Shown here: positions 1 to 7,580 of the stretch, piece after piece
Layout of the letters: each line of letters begins with the position of its first letter
How positions within the stretch are numbered: the stretch's first letter is position 1
Source: Cellulosimicrobium cellulans
GTDB taxonomy: Bacteria; Actinomycetota; Actinomycetes; Actinomycetales; Cellulomonadaceae
Length of the DNA: 64,000 nucleotides
NCBI RefSeq assembly: GCF_006539945.1
Contig: NZ_BJNZ01000019.1
Span: 1 to 64,000, forward strand
Direction: 5' to 3'
Notes under the pieces: generated by a model
Seen by the model: the letters and a program-made list of their open reading frames with translations, nothing else
Told to the model about the DNA's origin: nothing
Database searches by the model: none
Made by a program: the position numbers and the translations under genes

Positions 1-2445
1 GTCGAGCGGTGCGCCGACGAGCGCGCCGACGGGCCGGCGCTCGCGGTGCAGGGCGCGGGCCCCGGCGAGCGCGGCGCCGTCGTGGCTGAACGGTCCGGGC
101 ACGCCCAGGGCACCCGGGACGAAGTTGCGCTCGTCCACGGTCTGGAGCGGGTGCTGCACGACCACGTGCTCGCGCGCCGGGCGGCCGTCGACGGTCGTCG
201 CCACACGGTCGAGCGCGTCGAGCAGCTCCGCGACGGGGACTGCCGGCGGGCGGGCAGCACCCGTGCGCTCGTCGGCGCCCGTGTGCACGACGACGAGGTG
301 GTCGCCCGCCGCGGCGACGGCGTCGAGGAAGATCTGCCGGTCCTCGCTGCGCGCGTCGCGCTCGCCGATCTCCGGGTGCCGGGCGAGCAGGTCGTCGCCC
401 GCGGGCGCCGCCGTGCGGGGGAACACGCCGTCGTCGAGACCCAGGAGGCACACGACCCGGTGCGGCACCGAGCGCATCGGCTCGAGCGAGCACACGGTGA
501 GCGCGCCCGTGCGGAAGCCCGCGCGCGTCGGGCGCCCCGCGAGGCGGTCGTCGAGCAGCGCGCGCACGTCCGCGAGCCGCAGCGCGACCCCGCCGTGCGC
601 GGCGCCCGCCGCGCGGACGTCGCCCAGCACGCGGCGCGCGGAGCCGATCTGCCACGCCTCCGTGGGCGGCGCCTCGGCGAGCAGCGTGAGCGCGCGGTCG
701 AGCGCGTCGAGCCAGTGCGCGAGAGGGTGCACCCCGTCGAGCGCGCGCAGCGTCACCGTCAGCCGGGCGACGAGCTCCGCGAGGCGGCCCGCGAGGTCCA
801 CGTCGGTCGAGCCGACGTCGTCGAGCGGCAGCGCCGGCCCGACGAAGCGCGCGTCCTCGTCGGCCATCGCCGCGCCGAGCAGGAGGCGGTCGAGCGCCGC
901 GTCCCACGTGCCCTGCCGCACGTGCCCGTCGATCCCGAACCGCGCCCGCCGCTCGCCGTCCTCGCCCCAGTGCACACCCGCCTCGACGGCCCACTGGCGC
1001 AGGCGGTCGACGTCGTCGTCGGAGAACCGGAACCGGCGACGCACCGGCGCGCTCGCGGCGAGGTCGAGCACCTCGGACGCCGTGACGCGGCCGTCGGCGA
1101 GGCGCAGCAGCGTCGCGAGCAGCGCGAGCACCGGGTTGGTCGTCCCGGCGCCGCGGTCGGCGAGGCTGACCCGCAGGCGCTGGCCGGGGTGCGCGTCCTC
1201 GCCGAGCTCGGGCACCGCGCCGAACGTCGCCGTGACGAGCGGGGCGAACGTCTCGACGTCGGGGCACAGCACGATGACGTCGCGCGCCTGGAGCGTCGGG
1301 TCGGCGGAGAACAGCCCGACGAGCGTCTCCCGCAGCACCTCGACCTGCCGCGCCCTGCCGTGGCACGCGAGCACCTGCACCGACCGGTCGGCGGGGTCGA
1401 CGACGTGGGTCCCGTCCGGCGTGTCCGTGCGGAGGGCGCCCTGCAGCGCGCCGAGCAGCGTCGGCGGGGTGGGTGCGGCCTCGTGCCGGGTCTCCTGCAC
1501 CGCGCCGCCCCCGGCGAGCCGGAGCTGCAGCTCGACCGCGTCGCGACCGGTCGACGCGAGGAACGGGTGCCGTGCGAGCGTGGGCAGGTCCGCGCGACGT
1601 CGGGTGCCTGCGTCGTCCGGAGCGGTGTCGTCGGCGAGCGCGTCGCTCGTGGCGGGGCCGCCGTCGTACGCCGCGATCTTGTCCCACAGCGCGGGCGACG
1701 GGTGCACGAGCCACAGGTGGACGTCGCGGTGGTCGGCGAGCGCTCGCAGGACCCGCAGCTCGTCCTCGGGGAGCCGCGTCGGCCCGAACACCGAGAGCCG
1801 CGGCGGGAGGTCCACGGACGTGGGGTCGGCGCGCAGCGCGGCGACGGCCTCCTCGACGCGACGCGCCGGGTCCGTGGCCGGGACACGGTCGACGAGACGC
1901 CGCCAGAGCTCGGGCTGCCACGCGAGGTCGTCCGGGGTGTCGCCGCTCTCGTCGACCGGCGACGTGGCCGACCATGCGAGCACGACCTCGGGCCGCTGCC
2001 GCGCGTAGTCCACGAGCAGGTCCGCGAGCCGGCGCGCGAGCGTGAGCCGCCGACCCCGGCGCACCTCGTCGCCCGGGTCTCCGACGTACCGCGCGAGCGG
2101 CGCCGCCCACGGCTCGGCGAGGTGCGCGTCGAGCACCTCGAGCACGGACCAGGCGAGGCGCTCGGGACGCCACGGGTCGTCGTCGGGGTCGAGGTCGGTG
2201 AGGTCCGCGACGACCTGCTCCACGAGCCGGCGCGGCCCGCGGAAGTCCACGTTCGCGCACACGCCCGACACCGCGTCGTCTGCCCCGAGGTGGTGCGACA
2301 GCCGCTGCGCGAGCCACCGCTCGACACCGCGGGTCGGGACCGCCACGACGTCGGGCGTGAACGGGTCCTCCGGCGCCTCGGCGAGCACGGCGGCGAGCGG
2401 CGCCACGAGCGCCTCGGCACGCTCGGAGCGGTGCACTTGCAGCAC
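1..2445 (-). CDS. recC: Exodeoxyribonuclease V subunit gamma (RecC), 3'-truncated by the window edge
   Basis: RecC is the Chi-recognising, inactivated-helicase subunit of the RecBCD helicase-nuclease that processes double-strand breaks. Translating the minus strand from GTG at 2445 gives an N-terminus (VLQVHRSERAEALVAPLA) that parallels E. coli RecC. It continues with TPDVVAVPTRGVERWLAQRL, which corresponds to the E. coli segment before its first conserved helix, and later RVVCLLGLDDGVFPR. About 815 residues are visible and the usual length is near 1100, so the C-terminal nuclease-like part lies outside. A G-rich stretch about 8 nt upstream can act as ribosome binding site. The gene is divergent from hipBA; recB and recD would be expected beyond the left edge. 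Confidence 0.9.
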   Translation of the reverse strand, partial: MLQVHRSERAEALVAPLAAVLAEAPEDPFTPDVVAVPTRGVERWLAQRLSHHLGADDAVSGVCANVDFRGPRRLVEQVVADLTDLDPDDDPWRPERLAWSVLEVLDAHLAEPWAAPLARYVGDPGDEVRRGRRLTLARRLADLLVDYARQRPEVVLAWSATSPVDESGDTPDDLAWQPELWRRLVDRVPATDPARRVEEAVAALRADPTSVDLPPRLSVFGPTRLPEDELRVLRALADHRDVHLWLVHPSPALWDKIAAYDGGPATSDALADDTAPDDAGTRRRADLPTLARHPFLASTGRDAVELQLRLAGGGAVQETRHEAAPTPPTLLGALQGALRTDTPDGTHVVDPADRSVQVLACHGRARQVEVLRETLVGLFSADPTLQARDVIVLCPDVETFAPLVTATFGAVPELGEDAHPGQRLRVSLADRGAGTTNPVLALLATLLRLADGRVTASEVLDLAASAPVRRRFRFSDDDVDRLRQWAVEAGVHWGEDGERRARFGIDGHVRQGTWDAALDRLLLGAAMADEDARFVGPALPLDDVGSTDVDLAGRLAELVARLTVTLRALDGVHPLAHWLDALDRALTLLAEAPPTEAWQIGSARRVLGDVRAAGAAHGGVALRLADVRALLDDRLAGRPTRAGFRTGALTVCSLEPMRSVPHRVVCLLGLDDGVFPRTAAPAGDDLLARHPEIGERDARSEDRQIFLDAVAAAGDHLVVVHTGADERTGAARPPAVPVAELLDALDRVATTVDGRPAREHVVVQHPLQTVDERNFVPGALGVPGPFSHDGAALAGARALHRERRPVGALVGAPLD

Positions 2446-2571
2446 GGAGGACCCCCGTCAGGCAGGAACGTCGCCCGCCGGTCGGCCGGGCGCTACGAGG
2501 AGGCTACGAGGTGCGTCCGACATGGGCGAACCGCCGTCCACAGCGCCCGTGCGCGCGGCCGCTGCGGTGCA

Positions 2572-2643
2572 TGTCTACGTATGGCGACACTGCAGGTCTG
2601 TCGCCGTACGTAGACATTGCATTCTTGTCGTCGTACCGTGACT
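2572..2643. promoter_or_regulatory. Triple operator array upstream of hipBA
   Basis: Three 18-bp sites of the form TGTC-N10-GAC(A/T) lie at 2572-2589, 2599-2616 and 2626-2643, each exactly 27 bp from the next. Sites 1 and 2 are also inverted copies of each other around a CTGCAGGTC centre (TGTCTACGTATGGCGACA against TGTCGCCGTACGTAGACA). Site 3 ends 3 bp before the hipB ATG. HipB antitoxins are known to bind multiple spaced palindromes and repress their own operon, so these are the likely HipB sites. The sequence evidence is direct; the assignment to HipB is inferred. Confidence 0.7.
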
Positions 2644-2646
2644 CCT

Positions 2647-2895
2647 ATGGCCGAGGTGTCGATGCTCTCCGCGCGCTCGCTCCCGCGTCTGGGTGCTGCG
2701 ATCAGGCGCCTCCGTTCGGATCGCGGCATGACCCAGGCTCAGCTGGCGGAGGCGGCAGGGGTCTCACGTCAGTGGGTCGTCGCGGTAGAGAACGGCTCGA
2801 AGGACGGGCTCGAGATCGGCAGGCTCATGCGTCTGCTGGACACTCTCGACGCGTCGCTGATGGTGCGCGACGACGGGGCCGACGATGGCCGCTAG
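2647..2895 (+). CDS. hipB: HipB-type antitoxin, XRE-family helix-turn-helix
   Basis: An 82-residue DNA-binding antitoxin that would neutralise HipA and autorepress the operon. After a short leader the protein has a classic XRE helix-turn-helix: LGAAIRRLRSDRGMTQAQLA, then EAAGVSRQWVVAVENGSKDG at about residues 27-46. ATG 2647 is chosen because the domain needs nothing upstream; a TTG at 2617 is in frame but would lie inside the operators. The stop overlaps the hipA start by 11 bp, which implies translational coupling. Three regularly spaced operator-like palindromes immediately upstream support autoregulation. Confidence 0.85.
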   Translation: MAEVSMLSARSLPRLGAAIRRLRSDRGMTQAQLAEAAGVSRQWVVAVENGSKDGLEIGRLMRLLDTLDASLMVRDDGADDGR

Positions 2896-4174
2896 CCCGC
2901 GACTCGTCGTCGTGCTGGCCGGTCGTGTCGTGGCCGAGGTGGGCCGCACACGCGCCGGCGTGCTGCGCCTCACCTACACCAGCGAGGCGCGCGCACCCGG
3001 CGCGACGCCGCTCTCGCTCTCGCTCCCGACCGACACGGGGTCGGTCACGGGCGAGCGCGTCCGATGGTTCCTCGACGCTCTCCTCCCGGACAACGAAGCC
3101 GCGCGCAGAGCGATCGCGAGGCGCCACGCGGCGGACGCGGACGACGTGCTGAGCCTCCTCGCGGCCGTGGGCAAGGACTGCGCAGGGGCCGTGCAGCTCT
3201 GCACTCCTGAGGACGTCAGCGCGACCCTTGCGCGCGAGGGGGCGCTCGTGGCGCTCTCGGACGCGGACGTGGAGATGCGGCTGGCCGAGCTGCGGACTGA
3301 CGAGGACGCGAGCTGGACGATGGCCGAGGAGCACTGGTCGCTCGGTGGTAGTCAGCAGAAGTTCGCGGTGCGACGGATGGCAGGGAACTGGTACGAGGCC
3401 ACCGGTGCCGAGCCGACGAGCCACATCGTCAAGCCCGGGATCCGACGCCTCCAGGCACAGGCGCTCATCGAGCACGTCAGCATGCGTGCCGCGGCACTGT
3501 GCGGTGTCGACGTCGCTCACACCGAGTACATGTCGTTCAAGAGCGAGAGCGCGATCGTCATCACGCGGTTCGACAGGGCCGCAGATGTGGCGGGTGGCCT
3601 GTGCCGTCTTCATCAGGAGGATCTGTGCCAGTCCCTCGGCGTCCCGGAGAAGTACGAGAGCGAGGGTGGTCCGACGGCGCAGGACGTCGTGAGACTCCTG
3701 CGCGATGCGTCCGCCACCCCGGCCGACGCGAGGGAGAACGTCCGCAGGTTCATCGACGCGCTCGTGTACAACACCGTCATCGCTGCCCCCGACGCGCATG
3801 CACGCAACTACGCCGTCCTGCTCGACGGGGAGCGCGTGCACCTCGCGCCGGCGTTCGACGTGGCCACCGGTCTCGCCTACGCCCCCCCGCCTGAGGGACG
3901 CTCTCTGTCCATGAGCGTCGGTGGGGTGTGGGACGCCGAGAAGGTCGACACGGCGGCGTGGAGGCGCCTCGCACGGGAGAACCGTCTCGACCCCGAAGCG
4001 TTGCTCGTCCGTGTGCGCGAGATCGCGGAGAGAGTCCCCAGGGCTGTGACACGTGCGCTCGACGAGGTGGACGAGCTGGACGAGGACTGGGACGGGTCGG
4101 TGGCGAGCGTCCGTGAGCGACTCCTGCCCCGCCTCGGGGCGCACGTCGCCGCGCTGCTGGAGCGCATCGGCTGA
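2885..4174 (+). CDS. hipA: HipA-family serine/threonine-protein kinase toxin
   Basis: HipA kinases phosphorylate a translation factor (glutamyl-tRNA synthetase in E. coli) and cause growth arrest and persistence. The 429-residue protein has the expected layout: an N-terminal subdomain with LLPDNEAARR (residues 66-75), the P-loop/autophosphorylation segment WSLGGSQQKFAVR (Ser152, Lys159), a THIIK-like ATP-lysine segment SHIVKP (Lys183), ITRFDR, LHQEDLCQSLG, the catalytic-loop motif PDAHARN (Asp303) and the metal-binding APAFDV (Asp325). All key residues have counterparts in E. coli HipA, so it looks active. It overlaps hipB and its base composition is slightly less GC-rich than its neighbours, compatible with horizontal acquisition. 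Confidence 0.88.
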   Translation: MAASPRLVVVLAGRVVAEVGRTRAGVLRLTYTSEARAPGATPLSLSLPTDTGSVTGERVRWFLDALLPDNEAARRAIARRHAADADDVLSLLAAVGKDCAGAVQLCTPEDVSATLAREGALVALSDADVEMRLAELRTDEDASWTMAEEHWSLGGSQQKFAVRRMAGNWYEATGAEPTSHIVKPGIRRLQAQALIEHVSMRAAALCGVDVAHTEYMSFKSESAIVITRFDRAADVAGGLCRLHQEDLCQSLGVPEKYESEGGPTAQDVVRLLRDASATPADARENVRRFIDALVYNTVIAAPDAHARNYAVLLDGERVHLAPAFDVATGLAYAPPPEGRSLSMSVGGVWDAEKVDTAAWRRLARENRLDPEALLVRVREIAERVPRAVTRALDEVDELDEDWDGSVASVRERLLPRLGAHVAALLERIG

Positions 4175-4194
4175 GGCGTTGGTTCTGACCGGAC

Positions 4195-4213
4195 GACGGG
4201 TGACGCACCCGTC
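4195..4213. terminator. Short hairpin between convergent hipA and methyltransferase genes
   Basis: An 8-bp perfect stem GACGGGTG/CACCCGTC with a 3-nt loop lies 20 bp after the hipA stop and reaches the stop codon of the convergent methyltransferase gene. There is no U-tract, which is usual for actinobacterial terminators. Confidence 0.45.
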
Positions 4214-4790
4214 AGGCGCGGCGCGCGACGAACACCCACTCGCGGCCCGGGCGGTCGGGCGCGTCGCGGACGTCCACGAGCTCGAACCCGCAGGCGACGA
4301 GCGACGCCTCGACCTCGTCGCGCTCCCGGAAGCGCAGTGTCGAGTCCGAGTGCAGCTCGGTGCCGTCGGGCAGCACGGTCGTGTCGTGGAAGGACACGAA
4401 CGGGAGCGACACGTCGGTGAGGTCGGTCCAGGACTCGACCGGCCCGACGTCGGGCACGTCGACGCGGACGGTCGTCGCCTCGCGGACCCAGCCCTCCCAG
4501 GCCCGGCGCGCGGGGTCGCGCGTCTCGAGGACCAGCCACCCGCCCGGCACCAGCGCGGAGCGGACGCCGCGCAGCGTCGCGGTCCACGCGTCGTCGGTGA
4601 GGAACACCTGCGCGACGTTCGCCGTCATCGTCGCGAGGTCCACCTGGAGCGGCGGGAGCGCCGTCGCGTCGCCGTGCAGCCGGCGCACGCGGTCGGCGCC
4701 CGGCTTGGAGCGCGCGACGTCGAGCGACGCGCCCGCCGGGTCCACGCCGACCACGTCGATCCCGCGCCGCGCCAGGAGGCAGCGAGCCAT
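4212..4790 (-). CDS. Class I SAM-dependent methyltransferase, N-terminally truncated
   Basis: The 192-residue product matches the body of a class I methyltransferase. It has the acidic loop GIDVVGVDPAGASLDVAR, then HGDATALPPLQVDLATMTAN, a VPGGWLVLETRDPARRAWEG strand-helix, and a C-terminal FRERDEVEASLVACGFELVDV. The SAM-binding glycine motif (DLGCGTG type) that should precede the first of these is missing: homology begins right at its end and the metZ stop lies 20 bp upstream of the ATG. Full-length relatives are usually about 240-250 residues. It is either a non-functional deletion remnant or a protein whose start was lost by rearrangement. The only ribosome-binding-like sequence is a weak GAAAG. 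Confidence 0.65.
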   Translation of the reverse strand: MARCLLARRGIDVVGVDPAGASLDVARSKPGADRVRRLHGDATALPPLQVDLATMTANVAQVFLTDDAWTATLRGVRSALVPGGWLVLETRDPARRAWEGWVREATTVRVDVPDVGPVESWTDLTDVSLPFVSFHDTTVLPDGTELHSDSTLRFRERDEVEASLVACGFELVDVRDAPDRPGREWVFVARRA

Positions 4791-4810
4791 GTCTTTCGAG
4801 CGGGCAGGGG

Positions 4811-6061
4811 TCAGGCGTCGAGTGCCTGCTCCACGTCCTCGATGACGTCGAGCGGGTCCTCGAGGCCCACGGACAGGCGCACGGTCGTCTCCGCGATCCC
4901 GACGGCGGCGCGGCCCTCGGGGCCGAGCTTGCGGTGCGTCGTCGTGGCCGGGTGGGTGACGAGCGACTTGGCGTCCCCGAGGTTGTTCGAGATGTCGACG
5001 ACCTGGAGCGCGTCGAGGAACGTGAACGCGCGCTTCTTCGCCGTCTCGGGGTCGGTGCCCTCGGGGACGGCGAGGTCGAACGTCACGACCGTCCCGCCGC
5101 CGCTCTGCTGCGACTGCGCGAGCTCGCGCTGGGGGTGCGACGCGAGGAACGGGTACCGCACGCGGCCGATCCCCGGGAGCTGCTCGAGCGCCTCGGCGAC
5201 CTGGGCGGCGGCGGCGTTCTGCGCGGCGACGCGCACGGGCAGCGTCTCGAGGCCCTTGAGCAGGACCCACGCGTTGAAGGCCGAGAGCGACGGGCCCGTG
5301 TTGCGGATGAACGTCTGCACGGGGCCGTTGACGTACTCCTCGGTCCCGAGGATCGCGCCGCCGAGCACGCGGCCCTGGCCGTCGATGTGCTTGGTCGCCG
5401 AGTACACGACGACGTCCGCCCCGAGCTCGAGCGGCTTCTGCAGCAGCGGGGTCGCGAACACGTTGTCGAGCACGACGACCGCACCGGCGGCGTGCGCGAG
5501 CTCGCTCACGCGCCGCGCGTCGACGATGTCCTGCATGGGGTTGGAGGGCGTCTCGAAGAACACGACGTCCGCCGGTGTGGACAGCGCCTCCTCCCACTGG
5601 GAGAGCACGTGCCCGTCGACGTAGTCCGTGCGCACGCCCCACTTGGCGAAGATCTCGTCGAAGATGACGATGCTCGACCCGAACAGCGCGCGCGCCGCGA
5701 CGATGCGGGACCCGGAGCCCACGAGCGCGGCGAGCGACGTGAACACGGCGGACATGCCGGACGCCGTCGCGTAGCACGCCTCGGCACCCTCCAGGAGGCG
5801 CAGACGCTCCTCGAAGGCGTGCACGGTCGGGTTGCCGTAGCGCGAGTAGACGAACCGGTCGAGCTCGCCCTTGAACGCGGCCTCGGCGTCGGCGGCGCGG
5901 TCGTACGTGTAGCCCTGCGTGAGGAACAGCGCCTCGGACGTCTCCTGGAACTCCGTGCGGTGGTGCCCGCCGCGCACGGCGAGCGTCGCGGGGCGAGCGC
6001 TCGCGGGCAGGGGCTTGCGGCCGGAGCCGCCGGGCACGCTCCCGGGCTGCGCGGCGCTCAC
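4811..6061 (-). CDS. metZ: O-succinylhomoserine sulfhydrylase
   Basis: A PLP enzyme of the Cys/Met metabolism fold (416 residues) that makes homocysteine from O-succinylhomoserine (or the acetyl ester) and sulfide, the direct-sulfhydrylation route to methionine. The PLP lysine is Lys224 in VVYSATKHIDGQGRVLGG, the pattern typical of MetZ rather than MetB or MetY. Other family signatures are YSRYGNPTVHAFEERLRLLE and FFETPSNPMQDIVDARR. The GTG start overlaps the rhodanese stop by 4 bp (GTGA), so translation is coupled. The pair sits behind a SAM-I riboswitch, so high SAM should lower both. Confidence 0.93.
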   Translation of the reverse strand: MSAAQPGSVPGGSGRKPLPASARPATLAVRGGHHRTEFQETSEALFLTQGYTYDRAADAEAAFKGELDRFVYSRYGNPTVHAFEERLRLLEGAEACYATASGMSAVFTSLAALVGSGSRIVAARALFGSSIVIFDEIFAKWGVRTDYVDGHVLSQWEEALSTPADVVFFETPSNPMQDIVDARRVSELAHAAGAVVVLDNVFATPLLQKPLELGADVVVYSATKHIDGQGRVLGGAILGTEEYVNGPVQTFIRNTGPSLSAFNAWVLLKGLETLPVRVAAQNAAAAQVAEALEQLPGIGRVRYPFLASHPQRELAQSQQSGGGTVVTFDLAVPEGTDPETAKKRAFTFLDALQVVDISNNLGDAKSLVTHPATTTHRKLGPEGRAAVGIAETTVRLSVGLEDPLDVIEDVEQALDA

Positions 6062-6549
6062 CGGGCCGCCTCGTCGTAGGTCGTGGTGGGCAGGCCGCGG
6101 ACCTTCCAGCCCTCGACGTCGCGCAGGCCCGAGAAGCCCTGCGCGCCCTCGAAGCCCTCGAGCACGTTGTACGACGGCCCGAGCCCGGCGGCCGTGGCCG
6201 CGCGCGCCGCGCCGATCGAGCGCTGGCCCGAGCGGCACAGGAACACGACGGGACGTTCGTCGCCGGGGGTGAGCCCGGCCTCGACGAGCTGGTCCACGAA
6301 GCGCGGGTTGGGTCCGGCCGGGGTCACCCACTCGTCGAACACGACGTCGCGGTCGAGGTCCGTGGCGTCGGGCACGCCGATGGTGCGCCACTCGCCCTCG
6401 GTGCGGACGTCCACGAGCACGGCGCGCTCGTCGTTCGCGAGCAGGTCCCACGCCTGCTGCGGCGTGATGTCGCCGGCGTAGCCGACGGCGGGTCGTGCGT
6501 CGGGCAGCGCCGCCTGGGGTGCCGACGCCTGCTGGGACTGGTCGCTCAT
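6058..6549 (-). CDS. Rhodanese-like sulfurtransferase (single domain)
   Basis: A 163-residue cytoplasmic rhodanese-domain protein. The domain starts near ITPQQAWDLLANDERAVLVD with VRTEGEWRTIGVPDA, and the active-site loop FLCRSGQRS places the persulfide-carrying cysteine at Cys105. Rhodaneses move sulfane sulfur; being translationally coupled to metZ under one SAM riboswitch suggests it delivers or handles sulfur for homocysteine synthesis. That role is an inference. A strong GGAGGA ribosome binding site lies just upstream of ATG 6549 and partly overlaps the 3' strand of the riboswitch P1 helix. Confidence 0.88.
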   Translation of the reverse strand: MSDQSQQASAPQAALPDARPAVGYAGDITPQQAWDLLANDERAVLVDVRTEGEWRTIGVPDATDLDRDVVFDEWVTPAGPNPRFVDQLVEAGLTPGDERPVVFLCRSGQRSIGAARAATAAGLGPSYNVLEGFEGAQGFSGLRDVEGWKVRGLPTTTYDEAAR

Positions 6550-6558
6550 GAGTCTCCT

Positions 6559-6660
6559 CCATCGATCGTGGCAGTAGCACCCTGCGCCCGGCCGTCTCGC
6601 GACGGACCGGGGGGTTGCTGCGGCGTCGACGTGCCACGTCACTCGGCCGCTCCGGATGGT
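6559..6660 (-). promoter_or_regulatory. SAM-I (S-box) riboswitch controlling the rhodanese-metZ operon
   Basis: On the minus strand the leader shows the S-box core: GAGCGGCCGAG, then GGCAC and GACGCCGCAGCAACC, a P3 helix (CCCGG-CCGTC against GACGG-CCGGG with a GCGA loop), and GGGTGCTACTGCC. A terminal P1 helix forms from CCATC (6655-6659) and GATGG (6559-6563). The GATGG strand overlaps the first bases of the ribosome binding site (6555-6560), so SAM binding should hide the start of the rhodanese gene. This predicts translational rather than terminator control. The class call rests on pattern recognition of the conserved core, not a covariance search. Confidence 0.75.
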
Positions 6661-6802
6661 TGCTCGGGATCGTACGCCACCCGTCCGACGCGCGGAACGC
6701 CCGTCTCGGGGAGCGATCCCAGGCCCGGGGGTGCCCGACGTCGGACGGCCGCGCTAGCGTGGCCGCGTGGCCGGGCGGGGGTCTCGGCGGGCAGGGGGAT
6801 CG

Positions 6803-7384
6803 ATGCGGATCGCACGGGGACGCGCGGTGGGTGCGGCGGTGGTCGCCGGAGCGGTCGCGGCGGGGGCGGTCCTGCTGTGGACGGCACCACGGGGCGAGGA
6901 AGGCCCGCAGGCGGTGGCCGAGGTGCACCTCGTCGGGGACGACGTCCCCGGGCTGCCCACGGAGCGGTCGCGGGTCGTCCAGGTCGAACCCGACGAGGAC
7001 CTCGTCTCGCCCCGTCCCTCCGGCACGGCGCTCGACGCACGGGAGGGCGAGCCGATCGACCTCGCGGACCACGTCGTCGGAGGGTACGAGGGCTGGTGGA
7101 GCTCGGACGGCAACGGCGAGGCGTGCGACGGCTACGCCGCCGCGCACCCCGAGGTCGTGCTGGCGAGCACACGCACCGGTGAGGTCGTCGAGGCCCACGC
7201 GGACGGCGTGCGGCTCCAGCGTCCTCCGCGGACGCCACCGGGAGACCCGGCCGAGTGGCCGCCCGACTCCGTCGTCGTGCTCGACGCGCGCACCGGGGCG
7301 GTGCTCGACTCGTTCGAGGTCGACGAGTCCGGGTGGCGCCTCGAGCTGCCCGTGGAGTGCGTCCCGCCATCCGAGACACCCTGA
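6803..7384 (+). CDS. Membrane-anchored hypothetical protein
   Basis: A 193-residue protein of unknown function. A positively charged start (MRIARGRA) is followed by one hydrophobic helix (VGAAVVAGAVAAGAVLLW, about residues 9-26), so it is probably anchored in the membrane with its remaining 165 residues outside. The exposed part has no motif I recognise. It contains one cysteine in NGEACDGY and another near the end in ELPVECVP, which could pair outside the cell. ATG 6803 is preferred over GTG 6767 because a GCAGGGGG ribosome binding site precedes it and the helix follows directly. The gene lies alone between two sulfur-regulated units. Confidence 0.55.
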   Translation: MRIARGRAVGAAVVAGAVAAGAVLLWTAPRGEEGPQAVAEVHLVGDDVPGLPTERSRVVQVEPDEDLVSPRPSGTALDAREGEPIDLADHVVGGYEGWWSSDGNGEACDGYAAAHPEVVLASTRTGEVVEAHADGVRLQRPPRTPPGDPAEWPPDSVVVLDARTGAVLDSFEVDESGWRLELPVECVPPSETP

Positions 7385-7391
7385 CCACCGG

Positions 7392-7420
7392 TTGACACGG
7401 CGTGTCCCGCGCGCACATCC
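7392..7420 (+). promoter_or_regulatory. Candidate promoter of the SAM-IV leader
   Basis: A consensus -35 hexamer TTGACA (7392-7397) is followed after 17 bp by a weak -10 (ACATCC, 7415-7420). Transcription would start just before the riboswitch at 7430. Confidence 0.5.
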
Positions 7421-7429
7421 TGGGACGCA

Positions 7430-7547
7430 GGTCATGAGTGCCAGCGTGAAACCCCGGTTTGCTGGCCGGCAACCCTCCTCTCGCGGCGGGGTGCCCCGGG
7501 TGACGACCAGGCCGTACGCCGACCGGCGCGCGGCAAGCGCGGGGATC
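7430..7547 (+). promoter_or_regulatory. SAM-IV riboswitch upstream of the class V aminotransferase gene
   Basis: The stretch follows the known actinobacterial SAM-IV sequence almost base for base: GGTCATGAGTGCCAGCG, CCCCGG...GCTGGCCGGCAACCCTCC, GGGGTGCCCCGGGTGACGA and CCAGG. The 3' pseudoknot segment GCGCGGCAAGCGCGGG follows. An adjoining hairpin (GGGGA/TCCCC, about 7541-7556) may be the expression platform. SAM-IV aptamers bind S-adenosylmethionine and normally repress sulfur genes; here the target is the PLP enzyme starting 34 nt later. Confidence 0.93.
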
Positions 7548-7580
7548 ACCGTCCCCGGACCGCCCTCGGAGGACTGTGCC

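Noticed and set aside
2488-2512. Direct repeat GCTACGAGG upstream of recC
   Set aside because: Two 9-10-bp copies only, without symmetry or a recognisable promoter relation. Probably a chance local duplication.
46-2613. Very long plus-strand reading frame of 855 codons antisense to recC
   Set aside because: Its product is an Arg/Ala/Val-rich, low-complexity sequence with no domain, as expected opposite a GC-rich coding gene. The minus strand gives a clear RecC protein.
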